This document shows, one piece after another, positions 13,101-23,405 of a DNA stretch of 64,000 nt (position 1 is its first letter; every line of letters starts with the position of its first letter). The translations under genes and the position numbers were made by a program. Location: assembly GCA_016648135.1 (NCBI GenBank), contig JADDOH010002039.1:59742-123741 (forward strand), written 5' to 3'. The notes beneath the pieces were generated by a model. That model saw only the letters and a list, made by a program, of their open reading frames with translations, was not told the origin of the DNA and ran no database searches. Origin of the DNA: Agrypnia vestita (taxonomy: Eukaryota; Arthropoda; Insecta; Trichoptera; Phryganeidae).

Positions 13101-13599
13101 AAAGATCACCATAAATTTGTTTAAAATCAACCACAGTAATAACATTTTTTTATTCAAAAATTATTAATTCCTAATAAACAATTAAAATAGCAAATTTTTA
13201 AATTAATATTTTTATATGTATTACGTAGGTAATATGTTAATAAAGATGATGTGAAATAGTTGAAAAGATTATTTTAAATTCATATATTCATATATATAAA
13301 TTCAATATTTGATATATTAAGTTGATATAATTTCTATAAAATACTTCTGATGAGTCGTCAATTGAAGAAACAAAAATAAATTTCATTAAAAACGTAATTA
13401 TTTACGATTCTAGTGTATTTATTGTCAATGATTCGTGAGACAAATTATATTTGTGTATTCAATTTGAAAAATGTTTACTTCTACATCTCAATTAAAAATA
13501 AAACTTTAAGGGTATTTTTTTCATCAAAAATCTTCGTCAAAAATACGAGTAAATAACGTTTCTTCCAAATTAACGTAAAAAATTAATTAAAAGTCTAAA
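13101..13599. other. No gene recognised
   Basis: AT-rich DNA following the TA microsatellite. No repeat family matched. Confidence 0.45.
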
Positions 13600-13870
13600 T
13601 TATTGCGAGTCGGAAAAATACCATTAGGCACCAGCCTTCCAGGTAATTTAATTAGAATTTTAATTGACCCGATTAACTCCGGGGACTTTCTGGGACACTT
13701 AAAGCCGCTCGCAAAAAGGGAGAAATAAAGTTTGATGTTTCAATAGTGGCTTAGTCCACTCCCGGGCTCTGCAATAAGGCTGCACCGCAGCGCGCCGCTC
13801 GGTGGGGGTACATTTTATTACTTAATCTATTTACGGTGAGCAGTATTGCAGCTTCCTTCACGGTTCGATA
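13600..13870. other. GC-richer unique block, possible conserved non-coding DNA
   Basis: Base composition shifts sharply from the surroundings. TAATTTAATTAGA and TTTTAATTGA sites (homeodomain-like) lie beside CCGGGGACTTTCTGGG and CCACTCCCGGGCTC. No frame, no repeat match and no tRNA-like fold. Regulatory function is only a guess. Confidence 0.3.
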
Positions 13871-14306
13871 CAGAAATGAGCAGCTATACTAATATGTAGG
13901 TCATTTTTAAAGTGAGAATCTATTACGTATATTAATTGACAAATGTAATTTTTTGAACTGAAACAATGTAGCGATTGGGTTGCTTGTTGATCTAGCGACA
14001 AGACACTTTGTTATTGTTCACAAGATTTATTTAGTGTTACCGAAATATTATTTATTGTTAGTTTTATATATTTATAAAGTTCAACACAAATTTGATCATA
14101 ATTAACCGCATATTTGTGATTTATTTTTATTGAAAATGGAATTTTTAGTGCAAAAATTAAAAATGTGCCATTAACAATTAAAATATCAGTTTTTAAAATA
14201 AATGTTTATTATGTAATATGTTAATACAGATAGAAATGTAAATAATTGCATTGTGTAATGTATGTAACTGTAAATATTTGGAATGATTATTTAAAATCGA
14301 TATATT
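13871..14306. other. No gene recognised
   Basis: AT-rich sequence. Short frames on the minus strand near 14193-14384 overlap the MITE at 14307 and look like chance. Confidence 0.4.
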
Positions 14307-14432
14307 GGCCCGAATACAGAGACAATAGTGATTAAAAGGTTTAAAGTACACTTCAAAAGTATAATTTGCAGTACAAAATAACACTGTTAAAGCGTACTTT
14401 AACCTTTAAATCTTTTAAGTACTTCTTATGAC
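14307..14432. mobile_element. Harbinger-like MITE, diverged copy
   Basis: Starts GGCCCGAATACAGAG and contains AAAGGTTTAAAGTAC mirrored by GTACTTTAACCTTTAAA. Matches the better-preserved element at 41064-41208; the right terminus has decayed. Confidence 0.6.
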
Positions 14433-14486
14433 TCGTTAATTGAAGAAAAAGATATGAAACGTTTTAAATAAAATAATCCGTAATTC

Positions 14487-14627
14487 CTAGTTTGTTGGTC
14501 GAGGGTTCGAGCCTCGTTCCAAATTAATCATTTCATACAGGCGTTAGGCTTGGTTTTAAAATAGTAAGAATTTTAATGGACACGTATTATTTATTCCATG
14601 TTCGCATGTCTATAATTAAAAAAATCA
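14487..14627 (+). mobile_element. tRNA-derived SINE (family S3), internally deleted
   Basis: Keeps the TTTGTTGGTC head, a B-box (GAGGGTTCGAGCCTC) and the family tail GGTTTTAAAATAGTAAGAAT. The stretch between A- and B-box is missing. Other copies: 18181-18346, 27543-27725, 35956-36154. Confidence 0.65.
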
Positions 14628-14634
14628 ATAACTC

Positions 14635-14680
14635 TTATTTGAACATGAATGATAGATGCGATCCATTCATGTTCAAATAA
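14635..14680. repeat. Perfect 17-bp hairpin, 12-nt loop
   Basis: TTATTTGAACATGAATG (14635-14651) and its exact reverse complement (14664-14680) flank ATAGATGCGATC. Not part of a recognised element. Confidence 0.8.
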
Positions 14681-15979
14681 TGTGGCTCTGAATGGCGTCT
14701 CTGTTCGCTTTTTGCCACAGCTTTCCTACATTTGGCGTTTTAATCAAGTCCTTTGAAACGTGTTGTTTTATAATCCTGACCATTTTTCTCCCGGGAAAAA
14801 AATACATGTTGCGCCACTTTATACCTTTATATCCCGAATTTATACAAGATAATTTTTGAGGTCTTGCCTATTCACATATTGTCCATGCCGCCGCATTCAG
14901 AGTATATATATTAATCTATTTAGATGAAATTTCGACAGTCCAGCGTAAATATGTAGGTACTGTTACATGTTCACACGTGACACCGCAATGAGTAGACGGG
15001 GTGCCTCGGGGGAAAGATGTCTCCGAACACTATCCACGGACATGACCGAAAATTTTAAGAAAGATTTATTGCACGTACTGTGATTCATGATGACAGTTAC
15101 AAAAGGGTTCCACATACTCATGTTTCTAGTTTCGGTTCTAGTTCGGTTCACAATACAATACTATGTTTGCAAGTCTCAAGCCTGGGAGTCTTTGTGATGT
15201 ATTTTGGTACAGTAATTGAACTTCGTGGCCCAAATAGCCAAATTAAAAAAATATATATATGTATAAATTTATATCAAGAAAAAAATAATTACAATTGTGC
15301 TTTTAACATAATAAAGTTTGAAAGAATCCTTGTTTTTACGTGTAAAGGGCCTTGTCAGAGTCATGAAAAAATCGTTTTTTTTAGTTTTTTTCGAGAATAT
15401 TCTCTGAAAATTTTAAGTCAATACAGCGAATATTAACGGAGTTCTAAGAATTTTTAGAAAGTATTTTATCACAATGTAAATAACACTTTTTTTTTAATTT
15501 TAAACGCGTTTTTCTCACAATCATATTTTCCAGATTGGTGACCAAAATGTATTTCGAAAACTATCCAATTGCTTTTTTCTAATTTGACTAGTATTTTCTG
15601 CACCGAAAAAACTAATATTTGATGAAGTTTTTTTTTAAGAATATTTTTTTTTAATTCAAGACAAACGAGTTATTTTTTAGCGTGAAATCGAAAAGTTAAA
15701 AGTTAGAAATCCTTTGATAAGTACTCACGCATTTGCTTTGTAATATGTTGAAAACGTGCTCACGCATTTGAAATGTAATAATAACGTATTTCATTTTTTT
15801 TATTTATTCAAGGATTGGAATCCGAAAACCCGTTTTTTTCAACGGCAGTCTGGAGAATGCTTCATTCATTTAATAATATTTTATTTAGTAAAAATTTGTG
15901 TACAGATTTTTGAAATTTACATCTTTAAATCTTCTTGAATATGAATCATAATGAATAATTTATGATTTTGATTCAACTT
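14681..15979. other. No gene recognised
   Basis: A moderately GC segment at 14960-15150 is followed by AT-rich DNA with T-runs. An open frame at 15080-15436 has no motif and unlikely composition. Confidence 0.4.
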
Positions 15980-16248
15980 ATTTTTAACCCCTGACTAGGC
16001 TCGACTCCATAGATAATCTTCATAGATAAAATATTTAGGCAATTTATTATGCTTCGCGTTCGCCAATTCTTTTTCGGGCGGACCCTGACACGGACATGTT
16101 TATTCCCTGCGCGGACCACTCGTCACCATCCCTGCAGGGCTTGTGCGAACTCGCGGTGGACATTACGCCCAGATGACAAGTAGCCATCCAGCCGTTACCA
16201 GTTTAAGATAATCCGCTTGAGTCAGGGCTGCTTACCGATGAGAAGGAG
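15980..16248. other. GC-richer unique block
   Basis: 16060-16240 (GGGCGGACCCTGACACGG, CCCTGCAGGGCTTGTGCG, TGTGCGAACTCGCGG) departs from background composition and is not repeated in the window. No coding frame. It ends abruptly where the foldback copy at 16249 begins. Confidence 0.3.
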
Positions 16249-16596
16249 CTTTTTTTGCAAAACGTTAGACTATCATTACAGTAACTTACATCGATTCCGA
16301 AAAATTCATTTTCTTTAAATACAAGTCAAATAGAATTATAAAAACCTTCAAATTCCAATTTTTTCTTTAAAATTATTTTATTTTAGCTTTATTGAAACAA
16401 ATGAATTTTTTGTAATCGATATAAGTTACTGTAATGAAACTTCCACGTTTTACAACAATATAAGTCAGAAATATTGAAACAAAATGCAAACTTTGAAGTC
16501 TATTATCTCCATAACGATTCATGGTAATGTTTTAGACTCATAACATAGGCAGGAATCTGACAGCCATGTTTCTGCTGCTAGCTCTGGTACACCCTG
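16249..16596. mobile_element. Long foldback element, copy 2 (left end lost)
   Basis: Contains CAAAACGTTAGACTATCATT and its mirrored partner near 16440, ATATAAGTTACTGTAATG, and the right end TGGTACACCCTG followed by TATA. The left outer arm is missing compared with 62299-62840. Confidence 0.7.
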
Positions 16597-16817
16597 TATA
16601 CGGTGAAATGAATTCCAATAATTGAACTTTTTAAAACAGAAAAAGCGCTTCATCTCACACATAAAAAAATACAGGTGACTTCAAAATGTTTCATATCATA
16701 AAATAACCCTTGAGAATATTTTTTATAGCACAAAAAAGAGAAAAAATATTTTTAAGGTTGAGAGAAGATTTAGTAAAAATATTTCAGTGTTAATATAAAA
16801 TTTTATAATTACTCCTC

Positions 16818-17190
16818 ACATAAACTATTGTGCTACAGAGTTGTATTTAGTAATGAAGGGAATCTCAAGAAACTACAAGTGATGCAAAAGAGGGCAGTGA
16901 AAACTATCTTAAAAAAATAAAATACAGCAAAATGAACGAAATAAGTAGAACTCAATTGGTTTGAAGTGAAAAAACTTATGTAATGTTCTCATATTTGTGA
17001 ATAAAATTTTTGATAACCAAATACCAAAATATTTTTTGAACAACACTGTTTTTTAGTAGTGATGTATATAATTATAAAATTACAAATAGGAATAGAATAA
17101 AATAACCAAAGAAGAAATAAGTATTTACACAAAATTATTTAATGTACAGAGCATTCAAAATAAATGATGGGGTGTCAGAAAATATGAAGA
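16818..17190 (+). pseudogene. LINE C-terminal reverse-transcriptase fragment, decayed
   Basis: Three-frame reading recovers NEGNLKKLQVMQKRAVKTIL, then VLIFVNKIFDNQIPKYFLNN, then YNYKIRNRNRI. Frameshifts and stops lie between them. This Q..QKRA...I pattern occurs after the RT domain of CR1/Jockey-type LINEs. The copy ends just before the Helitron at 17211. Confidence 0.7.
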
Positions 17191-17210
17191 ATGACAGTAA
17201 GCCGAATTAA

Positions 17211-17645
17211 TCAAACATAATTATTTCGTTGTCCGTCCGTCTGTCTGTCTGTCTGTCCCCGTAACTTATTTTAATGTCCGTTTTTTCATTCGAATTCACG
17301 GCTAAAAAACGAAATTAAACGACCGGAGATAGAACTCGAACCCCAGGCCAGTAAACCCGAAGGTGGCAACGATTGCGATGTTGTTATCGCTGAGCCTGCA
17401 TTACCCGTCAAAAATACGGTACATGTCCGCAAAGACGCGAGCTATTTCATGCTCCGCCCACTCCCCGGGGTTTAGAACAGTACATTTAACTGTCAGCAGG
17501 GGAAATATAAAAAAAAAATGTTCAAACATTTTCATAAAAGTTGTTATTACTATTATTTCATGGGTGTCGGCTATAAATAAGTAAATACTTATTCTTTAAG
17601 AACCGGCGTGTAAAAGGAGCGTCATTTTTGACGGGTTACAGCTAG
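17211..17645 (+). mobile_element. Non-autonomous Helitron (TCTG-repeat family)
   Basis: Starts TCAAACATAATTATTTCG after an A (17210), followed by a (TCTG)n microsatellite and TCCCCGTAAC. It ends with a CGTCA-TTTT-TGACG hairpin, a short spacer and CTAG (17642-17645) before a T. TC start, 3' hairpin, CTAG end and insertion between A and T are the Helitron hallmarks. No Rep/helicase is encoded. Relatives: 17799-17870, 21731-21922, 51966-52254, 60354-60440. Confidence 0.8.
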
Positions 17646-17798
17646 TATTTAAATAGTTATGTAATTGGCATAAAATTATTTACTGGAATGGGTGGAATTT
17701 CTCAAGCTACCATCCATTTTGATATAATTTTAAGGATTTATTTATTATTATTTCGTGAGATTCTTTTTTCCAGGAATAAATGGATTCTCTTCCTATAA

Positions 17799-17817
17799 TC
17801 AAATATAATAATTTCTT

Positions 17818-17848
<31 letters not shown>

Positions 17849-17870
17849 CTGTCCCCGTAACATCTTTATT
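17799..17870 (+). mobile_element. Helitron 5' fragment (same family)
   Basis: TCAAATATAATAATTTC followed by the (TCTG/TCCG)n tract and TCCCCGTAAC, as at 17211. No 3' hairpin/CTAG end follows, so the copy is truncated. Confidence 0.65.
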
Positions 17871-18180
17871 ATTATTTTTATTAATTTAATTAATTATAAA
17901 ATTTATAATTATTAATTAATTGACTTCACAAACAAGAATTAGCATAATTTTAGATTCGATTGAGGACCTGCCAGCATTGTCGACATTTGTTTCGAGCATG
18001 TTTTACCTAACTTCAAAATGTGACATGGACTGAGAATCGGAGTCAGAAGATTCATATAAGGTTGGTTCATTCATATAAGATTGTTCGAATGTTTTTTACT
18101 CAGCCAGAATATGAAAGTGGCTATTGGAAGCCGACGTGTAATATCAACATCCATATCGCGTATGTTGCGTAGTAAAGAAG
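17871..18180. other. No gene recognised
   Basis: AT-rich DNA with a small TAATTAA-rich hairpin near 17885-17920. Nothing else identified. Confidence 0.4.
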
Positions 18181-18346
18181 TAGCTTGTTGCTTTTATGGT
18201 TAGGACTCTCTCCCGTGATACAATAGTCGCGGGTTCGAATCGCATTCCAGACCGGCAAGCTAGTCGTATGCGTTTAGCTTAGTTTTAAAATATAAAGAAT
18301 ATTCATGTGATACGTATTCCGTGTTCGCATCTCTATTTTTTTTTAA
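18181..18346 (+). mobile_element. tRNA-derived SINE (family S3)
   Basis: The head TAGCTTGTTG...TATGGTTAGGAC resembles an A-box region and GCGGGTTCGAATCGC is a good RNA polymerase III B-box. The tail GCGTTTAGCTTAGTTTTAAA and CGTATTCCGTGTTCGCATC is shared with the other S3 copies, ending in a T/A-rich run. Confidence 0.8.
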
Positions 18347-18908
18347 AAGGCACAATATATCTCATTTCAGGGTATTTCTTTGTTCCTTTATGCAATATAA
18401 TTTGTTATACAATTAATTATTCTAATGTTTGCATAATATCTCTTTATCATTCATAATTAATATTCATGGCTATTTGAAGTATGTGAACCCTGGAATACAG
18501 TGAGTGTAAATATTGAACCCGCATTTCTCATCTCTCCAGCATAAGTTAATCGGTGTAGGTGGATGTCAAAATCTCTTAGTTGGTTTTCAAATGGGGGAGA
18601 CCACCAACTTAGCCTACAAAATGCATATATACAAGTGTTATCATATAGTAAAAAAACTCGAGTTACAGCGCGTATTCTGCTATAGGTATTCATATCCTTG
18701 TTGTGAGATGGATGACCACGGGTCTCGCTCGCACCTCGCGGCTACCGTCTGAGCTAAAAGCAGCGTAGGGAATACCTTGACAAGCAATAAATACGTACTT
18801 ACCCATGCGAATCATAACGCTCAGCTCCCGAGTCACTTCCCACAAGAGTAACATCATAAAAATACCACACCAACCAAATTAACCAAATTTCTTGGTGTGT
18901 CTTTCTAA
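18347..18908. other. No gene recognised
   Basis: 18690-18780 reads, on the minus strand, as TTAGCTCAGACGGTAGCC, which is A-box-like, but no proper B-box follows. It may be a decayed SINE head. Otherwise unassigned. Confidence 0.35.
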
Positions 18909-19416
18909 TCAATATATATATATAAAGAAACCCGTGTTTCCCTATCCGCCAAGTTTTCTCTACAACCAGCCACGACCACCTACCGGTGGTTATGGTGGTG
19001 GATAGCCCTTGGTGTCACATCGAAAATGTGCCAGTTTGGTGGGGGTGGATGTGCGTGGGTGGGAGTGGGTGACGAAAATGTGCTTTCTAGCACATTGTTT
19101 TGTTATGGGAAGGCCGCGAATGCTTCAGATTGTTTCAAAATAGGCGCGCCGACTGTGTCGGTGAGTCTAGAAGGTTCCGGAAAAACCTGCTCTAGAAAGT
19201 TCTGGAAGGAGAAGGTTCTAGAAAATTCCCGAAAGTTCTATAAGGTTCTAAACTGAGTGGCGGAATGTGTCGGTGTGTCTACAAGGTTCCTGTACATTCG
19301 ATAAATTTCTTGAAAGTTCTGGAAGGAGAATATTCTAGAAGGTTCGCGAAAATTCTATGACGATCCAAACAGTGTACTAAAAATGTACGCGGCCGAAGCC
19401 GCGCGGGCACAGCTAG
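18909..19416 (+). mobile_element. Non-autonomous Helitron carrying a heat-shock-element array
   Basis: Starts TCAATATATATATATAAAGA directly after an A (18908) and ends GCGGCCGAAGCCGC hairpin, GCGGGCACAG spacer and CTAG (19413-19416) before a T (19417). Both ends match the Helitron pattern of rolling-circle transposons. The 508 bp contain no Rep/helicase gene, so it would need enzymes from elsewhere. The 3' third is a 112 bp tandem duplication (starts 19155 and 19267), each unit full of alternating GAA and TTC triplets. Confidence 0.85.
19170..19355. promoter_or_regulatory. Array of canonical heat-shock elements (HSF sites)
   Basis: HSF trimers bind alternating GAA and TTC triplets spaced by two bases. 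Perfect runs lie at 19170-19182 (3 units), 19195-19207 (3), 19211-19238 (6), 19307-19324 (4) and 19328-19355 (6). This is the strongest regulatory-site signal in the window. That HSF binds here is inferred from sequence only. Confidence 0.75.
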
Positions 19417-19996
19417 TTGATTAATATAATTTGCTTTATTCATCATAAAACTATTGTTTATAAAACTATGTTCTAAACCTACAACAACATAATTAAATGC
19501 GTTTATATTAAAAATAAATATACACTCGTGGCTGCATGAGCACATGACCGCCATTGCCGTGTAGAGATTATAAATTGATACGATGGTGGTTTCCGCAAAT
19601 CGTTGGGAGTTTTGCAGACAAAGACCGCCGTACTCAAGAATGAATGAGGGCAAGGCGGAAGAGTCGGGTGGAATTCTGCGAATTGTTGCAAGATTGATAT
19701 ATTCACGCGAGGGTTTAGGCAGCCCTGGTTTGGGAATGGACCGCTGTTGGGGGGCGGGAAAATGGCTACACCAGAAATAACGCCAACAATAAAATGCTCG
19801 GGTCAAGCTCCGTGACGTTCCGAATACCTCTTCCTGTTACGTACTTACGTGCCCAGGGGCGGCGGGGGGAGGGGGCATAGTTAATTCAGAGCTCCGTCCA
19901 CATTCAGCAGCTCGGGAAGTCTTTAATATTTGAGGAACGTGGGTCGCGCAATTTTCTCCAAATTTTGTATATTTATTTCACATTGTTTTATTTTAA
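19417..19996. other. No gene recognised; GC-richer unique DNA
   Basis: 19540-19800 is moderately GC-rich. A 175-codon minus-strand frame (19279-19806) runs across the Helitron boundary and is not credible as a gene. No repeat match. Confidence 0.4.
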
Positions 19997-19998
19997 TA

Positions 19999-21283
19999 TT
20001 AGGTCCTCACATATGAAATTGGCGTTTAGTATGGGAGGAACATAAAGCCGATTTTTTTTATTATAATATATTTATTTAATCAAAGTATGTACCATTGCTA
20101 TCTATGCACTTTTGCCATCTCATAGGTAGTTCATCGATCCCTTTACTAAAAAAACCATTCGGACGGGAATCAATAAAATCTTTGAAGGTGGTTTGGACTG
20201 CCCCATCGGAATTGAATTTTTTCCTTTGCAAGAAGTTATCCAAATTTCGAAAAAAATGGTAATCTGTTGGGGCAAGGTCCGGAGAGTACGGTGAATGTCT
20301 TAGACATTCCAATTGAAGCTCCTCTAATTTGGTAGCCGTCTGTTGTGCAGTGTGTGGTCTAGCGTTATCATGAAGCAGCAGTGGCCTGGAGCGATTAACC
20401 AGCCTCGGTTGTTTATCAGCTAGCTTTTCCATCATGGTTTGCAGTTGCTGACAATAGATATCTGCCGTAATCGTCTGGCCAGATTTAAGAAAGCTGTAGT
20501 GAACGACACCAGCACTAGTCCACCAAACGCTCACAAGTAACTTTTTTGGAGACAAATTTCGCTTGGGGCATGGTTTGGCTGGTTCGGCAGGGTTCAGCCA
20601 TTGCGATGAGCGCTTCCGATTATCGTACAGTATCCACTTTTCATCACAGGTAATGATTCGATTTAAAATCCCTTCATTATTGTGCCGGTTGAGTAATGCA
20701 ACGCAGCAGTCAAGGCGCGTTTGTTGATTTGCTTCACTCAATTCGTGAGGTACCCACCTTTTAAGCTTTTTCACCTTACCAATTTGCTTCAAGTGGATTA
20801 AAACAGTTTTATCACTAAAACCGCAGCCTGCAGCTAACTCGGATGTGGTTTGCGATGGATCCGCTTCCACAATAGCCTTCAATTCTTCATTATCAACTTT
20901 GGTCTCCGGCCGTCCACGGGGCTTGTTCTGCAGGTCGAAATTTCCAGAACGAAAACGTTGGAACCAAAAACGCACTGTGTTTTCTTTTGCGGCACCGTCG
21001 CCATACACATCATTAATCCTTCGAGCCGTTTCTGCAGCACTGGTGCCACGGTGGAACTCGTACTCTTAAATAACGCGATATTTCAAGTTTTTCATTTTGT
21101 AAACTGAGTGACGCAAAGAAAAAAACAATTGAGGAAAAAACAAATGAATTATAATTTTCAAAACACAAATACATGAGTAAATAGCTGTATAAATTTGGAT
21201 TTGGAATTCCTAACCAAAGAGAAGATATTTGAGATCAAATTTGCCAGTACGGCAAAACGTCAATTTCATATGTAAGGACCTAA
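19999..21283 (-). mobile_element. mariner transposon, inactivated copy
   Basis: Terminal inverted repeats start TTAGGTCC at 19999 and end GGACCTAA at 21283, continuing as ATATGAAATTG(A/G)CGTTT on both sides. The element is flanked by the TA target duplication (19997-19998, 21284-21285). It is 1285 bp, opposite in orientation to the near-identical copy at 25545-26830. Confidence 0.95.
20076..21095 (-). pseudogene. mariner transposase with early stop codon
   Basis: Same 339-codon frame as the intact copy at 25733-26752. Codon 10 (Tyr there) is TAA here (21066-21068), which removes a functional N-terminal start. A shortened reading could begin only near codon 30, after the first helix-turn-helix begins. 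The DD34D triad is still readable (TCDEKW, LHDNARPH, APTDYHFF). About eleven residues differ from the intact copy over the shared 310, for example V93F, E112K, Y264C and P268S. A truncated protein could in principle retain the catalytic domain but would lack much of the DNA-binding region. Dead by sequence. Confidence 0.92.
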
Positions 21284-21285
21284 TA

Positions 21286-21730
21286 TTTCATACCATATCA
21301 TACATATTATTTTAGAAACCGTGTAAAGAAAATTTTATGAATAATTAAATATTAATTTTTTGGTGGACTTTTTTAAGCAAAGCAGCAAAAATTCTCGAAA
21401 AGAACGCTCTAGAGTCGTTATATTAGTCCAGCTTGTTTCACATACAATTTTTAGGTCAACATTACCATTTTCAACTAGCAAAATGATTTCCATCATCAGT
21501 TATAATGCTTTCAAATTTCCAATTAACTGTAAAAAATAAGACGCCATATTTTTTGTTCTACTTTTAGATTTCTGATTAAGAAGAGAATATTTCGAAAAAC
21601 AACGCTAAATCTTTAATGTATTGAGTCACGCATTGCATGACATGTTTTTTTTTCTTTCTTGCAACTTTTTTCAGTAATTTTCGGTGAATTAAAGAAATGT
21701 GTACTTCATTTATTATTGTTATTATAATAA
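21286..21730. other. No gene recognised
   Basis: AT-rich flank between the mariner and the next Helitron end. Confidence 0.45.
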
Positions 21731-21922
21731 CTAGCCGTAAACCCGTGAAAAATCACGAAACATTAAAATAACTTATATCGACATTTGCCTGCAAGCACTG
21801 ATTGACGTGACATACTCGGGCGCCCGGGCCTCATTAGCTAGCCATCATAGGTGCTGGGCCTATTCCTGCTAATTCATCCTGATTCTAGAAAGTTACGGCC
21901 AGACAGACATTTGTTATTAAGA
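21731..21922 (-). mobile_element. Short Helitron (TCTG-repeat family)
   Basis: On the minus strand it begins TCTTAATAACAAATGTCTGT and GGCCGTAAC, and ends with a CGTGATTTTTCACG hairpin, GGTTTACGG spacer and CTAG at 21734-21731, with A and T at the insertion point. Only 192 bp. Confidence 0.65.
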
Positions 21923-22984
21923 TTATTATTAACAAGGATCCAAATTTTTGGCGAAGCCGAATAGAATAGTAATTTATAAATATATAACAATGCAAGAAAG
22001 ACACGAAATTAATGATGACTCTAAGGAAAACTAAATATATTTAATCCGGGATTAGGAAAAATATATTTAGTTCGTTGAATGTATAAAAGATATTATAATT
22101 TCTAATATACTTATTTCTCCATTATTATAGTATATATTGTACACGGATTTAATGTTTGCGTGAGTTCGGTTAGACGTTGGAATTTCAAACCCCCGAGGAG
22201 TCGTCAAAAAAGTTAAGGATTAGTTTGCAAATACTATAGTATAGTAAAGGTTTCATAAAGCAAACTAGTATTTTTCGTTCTACCAACATTGGAGCGGTTT
22301 TTCTCCAATAATTAAGACATATTTAGTGGACTTTGGGGAATCGTATTATTTCCGCTTACTCCAGCAATTTTGTAGCATTCTATAAAAGATCCCATCATTT
22401 TCCAAACTTTTTAGACTAAAAAATTTAGAATATTTATTAAAAACGAGACTTAATAATACCTAACGTATATTAAAAATCAAATTAATTGATGAAATATTTG
22501 AAAAGTTTTTTAAAATATTTTTTATTTGAACATTCAACAGGAAGACAAAAATAAAAGAACATTATATAGTTATATATATCCTATAATTATTGGATGGCGT
22601 AGCTAATATAATGATAAAAAAATTATAATTAAAAAATAAAAAAAATAATTTAACAAACAGATTAAACTGCGTGATATAACGAAGAAAAGTAGAAGTTAAC
22701 ATATATGATAATAAATAATACGTTTAATGAATATGACGCACATTACGCATATAGTCTTCAATATTACAATATTGTTATATATGTTTTTATACGGTGTACC
22801 TTGAAAGATATTCTGAAAAAGATTTCTCTGTATTCAAGCTCACTAATCCTTATTATATTAAATTTTATATTTCAGTTATCAATTACTTTGTTGTACTCGT
22901 ATAGGTAGCATATCACAAAAGATAAAGATAATCTTAATACTGCGGCGCTCCAGGAGAATGAAAATGAGTTCAAATATTATTTAT
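21923..22984. other. No gene recognised
   Basis: Very AT-rich. A 67-codon hydrophobic frame at 22705-22908 is most likely chance. Confidence 0.45.
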
Positions 22985-23065
22985 TTTAAATATATATATA
23001 GATATATATATAATATAATATATATATATATCTATATAATATATATATATATATTATATATATAT
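22985..23065. repeat. (TA)n tract with GATATA/TATATC interruptions
   Basis: Alternating TA over about 80 bp, almost fully self-complementary and likely able to extrude a cruciform. It directly precedes the Penelope-like segment. Confidence 0.85.
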
Positions 23066-23103
23066 GTTTTGCTTGAGGTTTCCGCTTTCAAAAGTTACGG
23101 ACT

Positions 23104-23405
23104 AGCCGTACTTGTTCGCGGGTGACATTTTTGAGGCCTTTTTAGCCTTGACAATGGCACGTGATACCGTGTCGAAACGTCGGCCTTGGTCTTTTCACGG
23201 AGACCATTTACAGAAAACGCGAGGGAGTCCAGAAGTTCCTTTTGTTACATATATATATGTTATAATGAAGGTTTTCACGGGTGTTAGAAATGTTAGTATT
23301 GATTTCTTTGGGGGTAACCCGCGTCAAAATCTGGTCCTCAGAAGGACCATTCGTCAACCGACGTTTCGCCTGAATCACAACAGGCATCTTCAGGTTGCTT
23401 GTTAA
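23104..23405. mobile_element. Penelope-like terminal segments with two hammerhead-like motifs
   Basis: Plus strand 23147-23182 reads TTGACAA, a GGCACG/CGTGTC stem, then GAAACGTCGG. Minus strand 23395-23358 reads CTGAAGA, a GCCTG/CAGGC stem, then GAAACGTCGG. Each resembles the hammerhead core (CUGAUGA-stem-GAAA) with one or more substitutions, and the shared GAAACGTCGG is common in Penelope-type terminal repeats. The two motifs are in opposite orientation about 200 bp apart. Confidence 0.45.

Noticed and set aside
17230..17870. CRISPR-like or satellite array in the TCTG/TCCG tracts
   Set aside because: Simple microsatellite inside Helitron ends; no spacer-repeat structure.
19279..19806. 175-codon minus-strand open frame
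   Set aside because: It runs from host DNA across the Helitron 3' end at 19416 into the HSE array; no domain, so it is a chance frame.
20845..21107. Plus-strand frames opposite the mariner transposase (repeated at 25721-25983)
   Set aside because: Antisense shadows of the N-terminal transposase coding sequence.
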